Shown here: positions 1 to 7,604 of the stretch, one piece after another
How the letters are laid out: each line of letters begins with the position of its first letter
Position numbering within the stretch: the first letter of the stretch is position 1
NCBI GenBank assembly: GCA_947074335.1
Contig: CAMTPG010000011.1
Coordinates: forward strand, 1 to 20,723
DNA: 20,723 nt
Direction of reading: 5' to 3'
Source of the DNA: an uncultured Parabacteroides sp.
GTDB taxonomy: Bacteria > Bacteroidota > Bacteroidia > Bacteroidales > Tannerellaceae
Translations under genes and position numbers: made by a program
Notes under the pieces: generated by a model
What the model saw: the letters and a program-made list of their open reading frames with translations, nothing else
Database searches by the model: none
Told to the model about the DNA's origin: nothing

Positions 1-482
1 CGGTAGAAGAGGAAGATACCTCAGTAACAGATCCGGATCCGGTTGTGCCGGGAGATGATAATCCTGCATTGGAATGCTCTTATTTTGAGACGGGAATTAC
101 GTTTAAATCTTTCCCTATGGGTGATCAACCTGGGGATGATATGCCTACTGTTGTAGATGTGGTTATTAAAGCTCCGAATAAAATAGCAAATCTGTTTGTA
201 AAAATAAATACGGATAATTCAGATTTTACGAATGCATTATCATTAGTAGATCTGACTGAACAATTTGATTTAACAAATTTAAATGCTACGCAGGCAGACC
301 TGTTTGATTTATTGCAATTAGAATATGCAACTGTAAAAGGTGCGACTAATTATACATTCTCTATTGGTAGTTTTATGGCATTTATGTCATCTTTTGAAGG
401 TCATCATTCTTTTGTAGTGAAAGTAATTGATGAAAAAGGAAATAGCATAGAGAAAACTTTAAATGTTACACTTACTGAATAA
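1..482 (+). CDS. C-terminal end of a DUF4493-type surface protein (5' truncated by window edge)
   Basis: The reading frame is open from the left edge (codons start at base 3) to the TAA at 480-482, so the GTG at 45 is not the start. The first visible residues are acidic and proline-rich (VEEEDTSVTDPDPVVPGDD), like a linker. The rest resembles the middle of the 701-aa protein at 4759-6864 (its residues about 255-390): an opening strand (IANLFVKINTD against LQDLRFTLDFE), then a DLT/LTSEQ-like helix region, and a closing strand (HSFVVKVIDEKGNSIEKTLNV). From family memory this segment follows the N-terminal domain in DUF4493 proteins; I infer that the missing part holds a lipoprotein signal and that domain. 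Unlike the 701-aa protein it stops here, with no PCMD-like domain. The next gene follows after 8 bp, so it belongs to the operon. Function is unknown. Confidence 0.75.
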   Translation, partial: VEEEDTSVTDPDPVVPGDDNPALECSYFETGITFKSFPMGDQPGDDMPTVVDVVIKAPNKIANLFVKINTDNSDFTNALSLVDLTEQFDLTNLNATQADLFDLLQLEYATVKGATNYTFSIGSFMAFMSSFEGHHSFVVKVIDEKGNSIEKTLNVTLTE

Positions 483-490
483 AAACAGAT

Positions 491-2257
491 ATGAAAAAGA
501 TAAATTATATAGTATTTACTTTGATATCATTCCTCTTATTTTCATGTTCGGAAGATGCTGAAATTGTAAATAATGAAAAAGGATATCTGCGATTAAATGT
601 TTCTACAGATCTTACTACAAATACAAAAGCCTATGATCCTGCAGTAATTTCATTGAAAATTATGAATTCGGCCGGTGAAACTGTAAAATCATTTAATGAT
701 TGGGCAAGTGAGCAGGAAAGTTCAATTGAACTTAAAACAGGTCAATATAAAATTATGGCTTCATCGCTAAATTATGAAGGAAATAGTGATAGTCGTAATC
801 AGCCTTATTACGCAGGAGATACAACTGTTGTGATTAAAAAAGACGAAAGTATATCGGCCAAAGTTATTTGTACATTGGCAAATGTAAAAGTATCAGTTGA
901 ATATGATGATCTTTTTAAAACTTATTTTAAAGCAGCAACCATGCAGGTTGTCGAACAGGAAAATGATGAAAATGTATGCAGCTTTCTGATGAGTGATAAT
1001 AAAATCGGTTATTTCTCGGCCGTTCCGTTAAAATGGACATTCTCTGCTACAAATAATAAGAATCAGACAAATTCAAAATCCGGAGAAATCGAAAATGTTT
1101 CTCCCCGCGATCATTATCGATTTAAATTCCAGATTGCAGAGCCGGGTAGTGGTACTATTAATGTTTCAATTGATTCAACGATGAATGAATTGATATATAC
1201 ATTCACTGTACCTCAGGAGGGTCCTAAAGTGGATTTGACGATTAATAAAATCAGCGCATGGTCTAATTTTGTCTTATTGGAAGCAAATGCATCATCCAGT
1301 GCTGTAGAACTCAATAATAGTAAATTAGTCTTTAAATATCGTGAATCTAATACTGATGAATGGTTTACAGCGTTGCCTAATAGTATCATCGGGTCAACAT
1401 TAACCGGACGAATTAATTTGTTAGATCCGAATAAAAAATATGAATGCCAATTGGTTCATTTGGATGAGGATAACGAAAGTAATCTTTATTCGAGCGAAGT
1501 TCTGGAATTTACTACTGAAGAACAAACGATATTACATAACGGAACATTTGATACCTGGAATAAAAGTAGTAAAACATGGTATGCTGCGACTACTGATGAA
1601 ATAGCAAGTGGTCGTACGTTTTGGGATTCAGGTAACCCGGGGGCAGCAATAGCAAGTAAAAATCCGACAGAAGGTGTTACGGCGCCTGAGGCCAGGAACG
1701 GAATGGCAGCAAAAATGTCATCACAGTTTGTGGGAGTTTTTGGTATAGGTGCTTTTGCTGCAGGTAATCTTTATACCGGGCATTTTGTAAAGGCTATAGG
1801 TATGTCGGGAGCTCAAATAGAATTTGGTAGTGCATTTACTTCTCGACCTACCCGGTTAAAAGGATGGTATAGTTATACTTCCGGTGGAAAATGTAATTAT
1901 ATAAATAATAATAGTGGTCAATCCGGTGATCCTGATTCATGTTCTGTTTATATTGCGCTGTCCGACAAATCAGAGCCCTATTTAATTGATACAAGTACAG
2001 GTACTTTTATCGATTTTGATTCAGATCCGAATATCATTGCTTATGGTGCACTTCCTGCTTCGCGTTGTTCTTCAACTGATGGCTGGGAAGAATTTGTCAT
2101 TGATTTGGAGTATCGTGATTTAACAAAAAAACCTACTTATATTATCATTGTAGCCAGTGCAAGTAAAGGAGGTGACTATTTTACAGGTAGTACAAGTAGT
2201 GTGATGTATCTGGATGATTTTGAATTAGTTTATGGAAATGACCCGAAGTTGAAATAA
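491..2257 (+). CDS. DUF4493 - Ig-like - PCMD surface lipoprotein
   Basis: This is a 588-aa predicted lipoprotein. The signal peptide ends in LLFSC with Cys19 as lipidation site; the following SEDAE is acidic, like the Bacteroidetes surface-export signal. Residues about 30-235 match a DUF4493-like domain (start GYLRLNVSTD, a TKA tripeptide at 45-47, QPYYAG, and a strand pair CTLANVKVSVEY). Residues about 248-345 look like a fibronectin-III/Ig-like module ending in VLEFTTE. Residues about 347-585 look like a PCMD domain (putative carbohydrate metabolism domain): FDTWNK, FWDSGNPGAA, AAGNLYTGHF, a tract near SRPTRLKGWYSYTSG, and the final strand MYLDDFELVYG. PCMD is a beta-jelly-roll family often linked to glycan handling, but no catalytic residues can be named. 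The start is ATG 491, 8 bp after the upstream stop. I infer an outer-surface binding or structural role. Confidence 0.85.
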   Translation: MKKINYIVFTLISFLLFSCSEDAEIVNNEKGYLRLNVSTDLTTNTKAYDPAVISLKIMNSAGETVKSFNDWASEQESSIELKTGQYKIMASSLNYEGNSDSRNQPYYAGDTTVVIKKDESISAKVICTLANVKVSVEYDDLFKTYFKAATMQVVEQENDENVCSFLMSDNKIGYFSAVPLKWTFSATNNKNQTNSKSGEIENVSPRDHYRFKFQIAEPGSGTINVSIDSTMNELIYTFTVPQEGPKVDLTINKISAWSNFVLLEANASSSAVELNNSKLVFKYRESNTDEWFTALPNSIIGSTLTGRINLLDPNKKYECQLVHLDEDNESNLYSSEVLEFTTEEQTILHNGTFDTWNKSSKTWYAATTDEIASGRTFWDSGNPGAAIASKNPTEGVTAPEARNGMAAKMSSQFVGVFGIGAFAAGNLYTGHFVKAIGMSGAQIEFGSAFTSRPTRLKGWYSYTSGGKCNYINNNSGQSGDPDSCSVYIALSDKSEPYLIDTSTGTFIDFDSDPNIIAYGALPASRCSSTDGWEEFVIDLEYRDLTKKPTYIIIVASASKGGDYFTGSTSSVMYLDDFELVYGNDPKLK

Positions 2258-2280
2258 AACAAATAATATATTCTAATAGT

Positions 2281-2310
2281 GCTCTCCATGATTTTTTTAT
2301 CATGGAGAGC
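2281..2310 (+). terminator. Perfect 12-bp stem-loop between operon genes (possible attenuator/partial terminator)
   Basis: The arms GCTCTCCATGAT (2281-2292) and ATCATGGAGAGC (2299-2310) are exact reverse complements around a loop of six T (2293-2298). No clear U-run follows, so it is not a textbook terminator. It lies between the DUF4493-PCMD gene and the beta-barrel gene, so it may be a partial terminator, mRNA stabiliser or processing site that sets their relative expression. It also covers the ATG at 2302, which argues against that start for the next gene. Confidence 0.6.
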
Positions 2311-2328
2311 CTTGTCATTCTTAAAAAT

Positions 2329-3081
2329 ATGTATAAAAAATTATTGTTTCTCCTGCTATTAACAAACTTTAGTATGATTCCCTGTAAAGCCGTAACCCGT
2401 ATTGACCGGTTACAACGCATTGACAGGGAAATAACCAAATCCGTTTTTATACCAAAAGGTACCTGGATGGGTGGTGGTACATTATCGTACTCAGAACATG
2501 ATCAGAGTAATCTGAATTATCTGGTGATGAAAGATTTCGACGGAAAAGGCTATAAATTCGGAGTTAGTCCGTATATAGGCTATTTCTTTCGGGATAATGT
2601 GGCCGGAGGTTTACGTTTTACTTATAATCGCAATTATTTTGATCTGAAAAACTTCAATCTGAATCTGGGAGAAGATATGGATATCAGCCTGACGGACCTT
2701 TACAGTCTGGAACATACCTATTCTATCTCCGGATTTGTCCGTACTTATCTCCCTATCGGCTCCAGCAAAATATTCGGTCTGTTTAACGAAGCACGCATTA
2801 CTTATGGTTATGGAAAAGGAAAAAACTCTACAGGTGTAGATAAAGAACTTGATGCTACTTATCAAACAATGCAAAATTTGCAAATCGGATTTGCACCGGG
2901 TATGACAGCTTTTATTACGGATTGGACTGCTGTAGAGGTATCTGTAGGAGTAATGGGTTTTAATTTCAAATGGATAGATCAGAAAACAAATCAGGTAGAA
3001 ACCGGATATAGAAGGGTTAATTCCGGAAACTTCAAAATTGATCTCTTCTCCATCAATATTGGTATGACATTCTATTTATAA
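2329..3081 (+). CDS. Outer-membrane beta-barrel protein (porin-like)
   Basis: I choose ATG 2329 (250 aa). An in-frame ATG at 2302 would add nine residues before the signal peptide and lies in the arm of the 2281-2310 hairpin. From 2329 the protein begins MYKKLLFLLLL with likely signal peptidase I cleavage after CKA (residue 21). The mature part alternates aromatic and small residues in strand-like runs (GGTLSYSE, YKFGVSPYIGYFF, GGLRFTYNRNYF, YSISGFVRTYLPIG, FGLFNEARITYGYG, NLQIGFAPGMTAFI) and ends in IDLFSINIGMTFYL, a barrel-type C-terminus. Length and pattern suit an 8-10-strand barrel of the outer-membrane-protein beta-barrel class. The next gene starts 6 bp later. It is the only barrel among the surface lipoproteins of this operon, so it may be their anchor or transport partner; that is inference. 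Confidence 0.8.
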   Translation: MYKKLLFLLLLTNFSMIPCKAVTRIDRLQRIDREITKSVFIPKGTWMGGGTLSYSEHDQSNLNYLVMKDFDGKGYKFGVSPYIGYFFRDNVAGGLRFTYNRNYFDLKNFNLNLGEDMDISLTDLYSLEHTYSISGFVRTYLPIGSSKIFGLFNEARITYGYGKGKNSTGVDKELDATYQTMQNLQIGFAPGMTAFITDWTAVEVSVGVMGFNFKWIDQKTNQVETGYRRVNSGNFKIDLFSINIGMTFYL

Positions 3082-3087
3082 GTAATT

Positions 3088-4755
3088 ATGAAAAAAGTAT
3101 TTTTGAAATCCGCCTGTATTTTTATGACAAGCATGTCGCTTGTATCCTGTATTGAAAACGACATTCCGTATCCCTATCAGGCTGGTGATATTTTATCCAT
3201 GGAGGTAGAGGGGCAACGAGGTGATTTGGATGGCATGAACAGTTCGGCCGTGATTAATAAAGAGAACCGGACAGTTTCTCTGTTTGTAAACGATTCGGTA
3301 CAGCTTGAAAATCTTAAAATAACACGACTTTCTATTTCACCCGAAGCATCTCTGGTATTGAACGCAGAGAATTGTGTGGATTATGATAATTTCCCCAAGA
3401 AAGGATTTGCTTCGTTAGACAGCCTCTCCAGAACTTCTAACACACGCATGGATTTTTCGAAACCTGTAAAAATGACTTTACAAACGTATCAGGAATATGA
3501 ATGGACCGTTTCGGTTACACAATTAATCGAACGTGTTATTGATATTGAAAATATGGTACGATATGTGATTGATGCAGACAGTCGTAAAGCGGTTATTTAT
3601 GTATCTTCTTCGCAACCGCTTACTAATTTGAAGGTCAATAAAATGGATCTGGGCGGAGTCTATGGTAAGATTTGGCCGGATCCGTTAGCTATCACCGATT
3701 ATAGTAAACAGCAAACATTTGTAGTTTATCAGCATGGGAATGAGGAAAATGGTGCAAAATGGGATGTTTTTGTATTCCATACTGAAGAAGAGAATACAGT
3801 ATCTGCCGGGGCATTCCCCATGACAACCAAAGCTTATATTACCGGAACAGCAACCAGCAGCAGCAGTAAACCTGTTGTAGAATATAAGAAAAACACAGAT
3901 GCCTCCTGGTCTGCTTTGTCAAGTAGTGCGGTGACCATGACGAATCGTAACTTTTCGGCAGAACTTTCAGGTTTATCTGCAGCGACAACTTATCAATATC
4001 GGGTAACGGATGGCGATCAGATCTCTGCAGAACAAACATTTACCACAACAAGAGCAATTCCTCTTACTGATGCATCTTTTGATAACTGGTCTCAAGATGC
4101 CTCTAATTCTGCTTTATGGTACCCCTGGGCTTCAGGAGCAACTCCGTTTTGGGATACGGGAAACAAAGGGGCTACAACTATTGGCAGCAGTAATACGGTA
4201 AGTACTACGGAGACTTGTAATGGTTCCGGACTTGCTGCAAAACTTGAATCTAAATATATTTTAATTAAATTTGCCGCCGGAAGTATCTTTACCGGTAGTT
4301 ATGTACGTACAGACGGAACAAACGGTGTATTAAGTTTCGGACAGGAATTTAGCGCATTTCCCTCTAAACTCAGAATTAATTATAAATATACTTCTGCTGA
4401 AATTGACAGAATTGGTGATTCGGATTTATTATCTCATTTGAAAGGTAAACCGGATACGTGCAATATCTATATCGCTTTAACCGATTGGGATGAACCTTTT
4501 ACAATTAAAACACGCCCTTCCGAGCGTTCTTTATTTGATAAAAATGATAGTCATGTAATTGGGTATGCTGAATTTACCAGTGCAACTTCAACATCTTCGT
4601 ATCAGCAGTTGGATTTGCCGATCGTTTATCGGTACACAAACCGTACCCCTAAATATATTCTGGTAGTAGCCACTTCCAGCAAATATGGTGATTATTTTAC
4701 AGGAGGAACCGGAAGTACATTGCTTGTAGATAATTTTGAACTAATATATGATTAA
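3088..4755 (+). CDS. Lipoprotein with two N-terminal Ig-like repeats, FN3-like module and PCMD domain
   Basis: A 555-aa predicted lipoprotein: the signal peptide ends in SLVSC with Cys21, followed by IENDIPYP. It lacks the DUF4493 N-terminus of its neighbours. In its place are two similar Ig-like units at about residues 30-150 and 152-232. Each has a strand of the type TVSLFVNDSVQLENLKI or AVIYVSSSQPLTNLKV, a loop with D-S/D-Y-S, and a closing aromatic strand (YEWTVSVTQ, WDVFVFHT). Residues about 240-325 look FN3-like, ending in TYQYRVTDG and AEQTFTT. The C-terminal PCMD domain (about 328-555) has FDNWSQ, FWDTGNKGATT, AAGSIFTGSYV, LRINYKYTS, CNIYIALTDWDEPF and final LLVDNFELIYD, matching the 588-aa protein closely. 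It starts 6 bp after the barrel gene and ends 3 bp before the next gene. Glycan or protein binding on the cell surface is plausible; the ligand is unknown. Confidence 0.82.
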   Translation: MKKVFLKSACIFMTSMSLVSCIENDIPYPYQAGDILSMEVEGQRGDLDGMNSSAVINKENRTVSLFVNDSVQLENLKITRLSISPEASLVLNAENCVDYDNFPKKGFASLDSLSRTSNTRMDFSKPVKMTLQTYQEYEWTVSVTQLIERVIDIENMVRYVIDADSRKAVIYVSSSQPLTNLKVNKMDLGGVYGKIWPDPLAITDYSKQQTFVVYQHGNEENGAKWDVFVFHTEEENTVSAGAFPMTTKAYITGTATSSSSKPVVEYKKNTDASWSALSSSAVTMTNRNFSAELSGLSAATTYQYRVTDGDQISAEQTFTTTRAIPLTDASFDNWSQDASNSALWYPWASGATPFWDTGNKGATTIGSSNTVSTTETCNGSGLAAKLESKYILIKFAAGSIFTGSYVRTDGTNGVLSFGQEFSAFPSKLRINYKYTSAEIDRIGDSDLLSHLKGKPDTCNIYIALTDWDEPFTIKTRPSERSLFDKNDSHVIGYAEFTSATSTSSYQQLDLPIVYRYTNRTPKYILVVATSSKYGDYFTGGTGSTLLVDNFELIYD

Positions 4756-4758
4756 ACA

Positions 4759-6864
4759 ATGAGAATAATAAAATCTATTCTATATATAATGACCTGTTTA
4801 TTTTTATTAAGCAGCTGTCAGGAACAAGATCTGATTACTACTTCCGGAGGATTTTTAATTGAACTTACGGACGATGTGAATATCACAACAAAAGCATTAC
4901 CAGCCGAGTTATCGTCGCCGCTTAAAAGTAAATTCAATATCGAAATTGAAAATGCACTTACAGGTACTGTTATTTATGATAATTTACTGCCTGAAAATGG
5001 AAGAATTGCAGCATCAGAAGGTCTTTATCATTTAACAGCCAGCTATGGAATTAATCCGGATCTGGCCTATGATGCACCCTATTATAAAGGAATACTCGAA
5101 AATCAAGAGGTAACCGCACAGCAAACAAAGTCGGTAGAAATAACTTGTAAGGTGGCAAATGCACTGGCCTCAGTAGAGTATGTAAATGCAGACTTGTTCG
5201 AAACAATGTTTGGCTCAAATTATGGTCTGGAGGTTACTGCCGGTGATGTGGAGTTAAACTGGACACTTGCCCGTCAGGATAAGAATCCATACTTTAAAGC
5301 AGAGCAGGAAGTAAAATTTGCATTTAGAGGCATTTTACTTGCTACAGGTAAAGTAGTAACTTTCGAAATTATCAATGATAATTTTATAAAACCGGAACCG
5401 GGTATAAATTATATTTTAAAACTGAGACTGACAGAATCATCTTCCTCTGCTATCTCAATTCAGACAGAAGTGATTGCCGAACCGGTTACTATCAGTGAAA
5501 CGATACCTGCAACATGGCTTCCTGCACCTAAAATAGAATCAGAAGCTTTTATAAATGGTATACTCGATTTATATGAAACTGAACAACTTGATGTACGATT
5601 TGATTTCAAAGTAGCAGCTCCGCTGCAGGATCTTCGCTTTACACTTGATTTTGAAGACCCTGCTTTGAACGTATTAAATCAAACCTATCTGTTATCTGAA
5701 TTAACCAGCGAGCAACTCATTGCATTGAATGATGCAGGAATCCGGTTGCCGGAGATTGGGTCAACTGCTCCCGTCGCAGATCTAACGGGATTGATGAATA
5801 ATCTGACGGCTCTTACAGACGGTTCTGACGCTGTGAATAAAATTACCTGGGATGCCGTAAAAGCAAATGATCGAACCAGCGAAAGTGCAACATATACTAT
5901 TCAGACGAAGGCACCTGTATTCAATATACAAATACCAACAGGTTCTATATGGACAAAAGAGGTTACGGCCGAAGCATTGATTGAAAAAGGAGATGCGGAT
6001 GTAATAAAAACAAATTTGAGTTACGAATATAGTACAGATGGTTACAACTGGATTGTTGCCGGGCAGGATGCTTTAATTAATAATCTTAATCCGGGTACAT
6101 CTTATCAGGTGCGTGGCAGGTACAAGAACTATATTTCGGAGAGTTGTGAAGTTTCTACTTATCCTCTAATTCCATTAACAAATGGAAATTTATCTTCCTA
6201 CTCAATTGTAGATGGCGTAGATCATACATGGGGAAATGCTTTACAAAATCCGGGAAATAAAGGAGCACAATTTGAATGGTCAGGTTGGGCAACATTAAAT
6301 GAGTTAACAGCAGATCATTGTTTGTTGACGGCTTATTCTTATAATTCGCGTTCAGGAACTCGTCCTGTCTCAGATGTCAGACCTGGTAGTAATGATGATG
6401 TAGCTGCATGGATTATTACTATAGGTTATGGATATGGAGGTACAAATAACAATCCTAAACATAAAGTTCCGGGTGAATTATTTTTAGGAGTCTATAATAC
6501 AAAAGGAATATCATTTAAATCAAAACCTACAGGAGTGAAATTTTGGTATAAATATGCTCCTTATGATAATGATCAATCAGATATTAAAGTTGAAATTTAT
6601 AGCAATGATATAATTATTGGTTCTGGTTATTTAAATCAAAATAAAACAATTTCAACATATACTGAACATCTGATGGAAATTCAATATGATGATAATTATA
6701 AGAATTTGATTCCGGATAAAATCTCTTTAGTGTTTAAATCGGGAAAGAATACCTCTGTTGAGAAAAGAGAATCAGGTGGTTTGACAACTGCAAGGACTGC
6801 GAATCCTATGTATCGCGGAAGCGAATTATACATTGACGATCTCTCCCTAATCTACGATAAATAA
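4759..6864 (+). CDS. Large DUF4493 lipoprotein with divergent PCMD-like C-terminal domain
   Basis: At 701 aa this is the largest protein of the operon. The signal peptide ends in LLSSC with Cys20. The DUF4493-like part (about 28-235) has GGFLIELTDDVN, a TKA at about 42-44, YDAPYYKG and the strand pair CKVANALASVEYV. Residues about 255-390 form the segment shared with the truncated protein at the window start. Residues about 392-465 look FN3-like (LSYEYSTDGYNW, LNPGTSYQVRGRYK). The last 230 residues keep the PCMD layout in weaker form: GNLSSYSI, NPGNKGAQFEW, FLGVYNTKGISFKSKPTG, VKFWYKYAP and final ELYIDDLSLIYDK. The FWDSGN motif of the other two is lost. It carries a Gly/Tyr/Asn-rich insert (GYGYGGTNNNP). 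The start is ATG 4759, 3 bp after the previous stop; the next gene follows after 1 bp. Likely a surface-exposed structural or binding subunit. Confidence 0.82.
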   Translation: MRIIKSILYIMTCLFLLSSCQEQDLITTSGGFLIELTDDVNITTKALPAELSSPLKSKFNIEIENALTGTVIYDNLLPENGRIAASEGLYHLTASYGINPDLAYDAPYYKGILENQEVTAQQTKSVEITCKVANALASVEYVNADLFETMFGSNYGLEVTAGDVELNWTLARQDKNPYFKAEQEVKFAFRGILLATGKVVTFEIINDNFIKPEPGINYILKLRLTESSSSAISIQTEVIAEPVTISETIPATWLPAPKIESEAFINGILDLYETEQLDVRFDFKVAAPLQDLRFTLDFEDPALNVLNQTYLLSELTSEQLIALNDAGIRLPEIGSTAPVADLTGLMNNLTALTDGSDAVNKITWDAVKANDRTSESATYTIQTKAPVFNIQIPTGSIWTKEVTAEALIEKGDADVIKTNLSYEYSTDGYNWIVAGQDALINNLNPGTSYQVRGRYKNYISESCEVSTYPLIPLTNGNLSSYSIVDGVDHTWGNALQNPGNKGAQFEWSGWATLNELTADHCLLTAYSYNSRSGTRPVSDVRPGSNDDVAAWIITIGYGYGGTNNNPKHKVPGELFLGVYNTKGISFKSKPTGVKFWYKYAPYDNDQSDIKVEIYSNDIIIGSGYLNQNKTISTYTEHLMEIQYDDNYKNLIPDKISLVFKSGKNTSVEKRESGGLTTARTANPMYRGSELYIDDLSLIYDK

Positions 6865-6865
6865 T

Positions 6866-7525
6866 ATGATGAAATTAAAATACAACACATTGCTTTTTAT
6901 TCTGTTGTCCTGTTGTCTGGCCTGTAGCAATGATACAGAGATAATCCCCGATACGGTGGGCGAGGGCTATCTGTCGCTTCGCTCTTTTGCTCTTGAACAG
7001 GAAGGTGAAATGATGTCCGTTACAAAAGCTGTTGAGGCAACACTCCGGATAGATATCATGCAGGATTATGTTTTGATAGAACAATATGAACCGGGTACAG
7101 TTCCGGATGAATTAAAACTCACGACGGGAGCTTATCAACTGATAGCTTATACCCTGAATTGGGAAGATGAGGCTGCCGATAATGAACCGGGTAACGCCGC
7201 TTTCTTCGAATCTGTTGATTTCGAAATTAAAGCCGGTGAGCTGACTACGCTTGATGTTGTAGTTCCATTTGTCAATCTGGGAGTTATGTTACAATTGCCC
7301 GATCAGTTCGAATCCTGGTTTACCGATTATACGCTTACGGTTACATCCATATCAGGACGCTCGGTAAATTTAAAAGCGGGAGAAACTGCTTTTTTTAATC
7401 TTCCGGACGATAATCAACTTTCATATTCTCTCTCGGTCATGAACAGTGATAATGAAGAATTCCGGCAGGAAAAGAGCATCGATGTGCAAAAGGGACGAAT
7501 CTTTGCCCTCTCTTACACATTCTGA
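6866..7525 (+). CDS. Minimal DUF4493-type lipoprotein, last gene of the operon
   Basis: A 219-aa predicted lipoprotein with signal peptide ending CCLAC (Cys20, or Cys19 if the second ATG at 6869 is used), followed by the acidic SNDTEIIPD. The mature part is a single DUF4493-like domain: GEGYLSLRSF, a TKA tripeptide at about 54-56, a strand LRIDIMQDYVLIEQY, a TGAYQLIAYTLNWEDEA loop and strand, a VDFEIKAGELTTLDVVVPFVNLGVML pair, and a closing KGRIFALSYTF. It has none of the Ig-like, middle or PCMD modules of its neighbours, so it may be the smallest working unit of the family, for example a cap, chaperone-like or major repeating subunit. It starts 1 bp after the previous stop, so translational coupling is likely. 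No obvious terminator follows before the metG promoter. Confidence 0.8.
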   Translation: MMKLKYNTLLFILLSCCLACSNDTEIIPDTVGEGYLSLRSFALEQEGEMMSVTKAVEATLRIDIMQDYVLIEQYEPGTVPDELKLTTGAYQLIAYTLNWEDEAADNEPGNAAFFESVDFEIKAGELTTLDVVVPFVNLGVMLQLPDQFESWFTDYTLTVTSISGRSVNLKAGETAFFNLPDDNQLSYSLSVMNSDNEEFRQEKSIDVQKGRIFALSYTF

Positions 7526-7570
7526 TAAGTCTTTTTGAATCAGGATATTTAAACTAAGCAAATTATTCCT

Positions 7571-7578
7571 TACCTTTG
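7571..7578 (+). promoter_or_regulatory. Bacteroidetes -7 box (TACCTTTG) for metG
   Basis: TACCTTTG fits the Bacteroides primary sigma -7 consensus TAnnTTTG exactly and lies 25 bp before the metG ATG. I see no good -33 TTG element at the usual distance. Transcription would begin about 7583-7588, giving a very short leader. Confidence 0.75.
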
Positions 7579-7604
7579 TGCCTCAAAAAGAGAACACAAA
7601 GGTA
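7571..7604. repeat. 10-bp perfect inverted repeat spanning the metG -7 box and start
   Basis: TACCTTTGTG at 7571-7580 and CACAAAGGTA at 7595-7604 are exact reverse complements with a 14-bp spacer. The left arm contains the -7 box; the right arm ends on the A of the metG start codon. Most of the left arm would lie upstream of the transcript, so a DNA-level role (operator, or a mirrored -7 box facing the other way) fits better than an RNA hairpin. Confidence 0.7.

Noticed and set aside
45..47. GTG as start of the first gene
   Set aside because: The frame is open to the window edge and the protein would lack a signal peptide; this is an internal codon.
2302..2328. Upstream ATG start for the barrel protein
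   Set aside because: It lies in the arm of a perfect hairpin and would put a non-signal MESLVILKN in front of a good signal peptide at 2329.
2181..2438. Minus-strand frame over the hairpin between two genes
   Set aside because: It overlaps the end of the PCMD gene and the signal peptide of the barrel gene, has no recognisable domain and no promoter.
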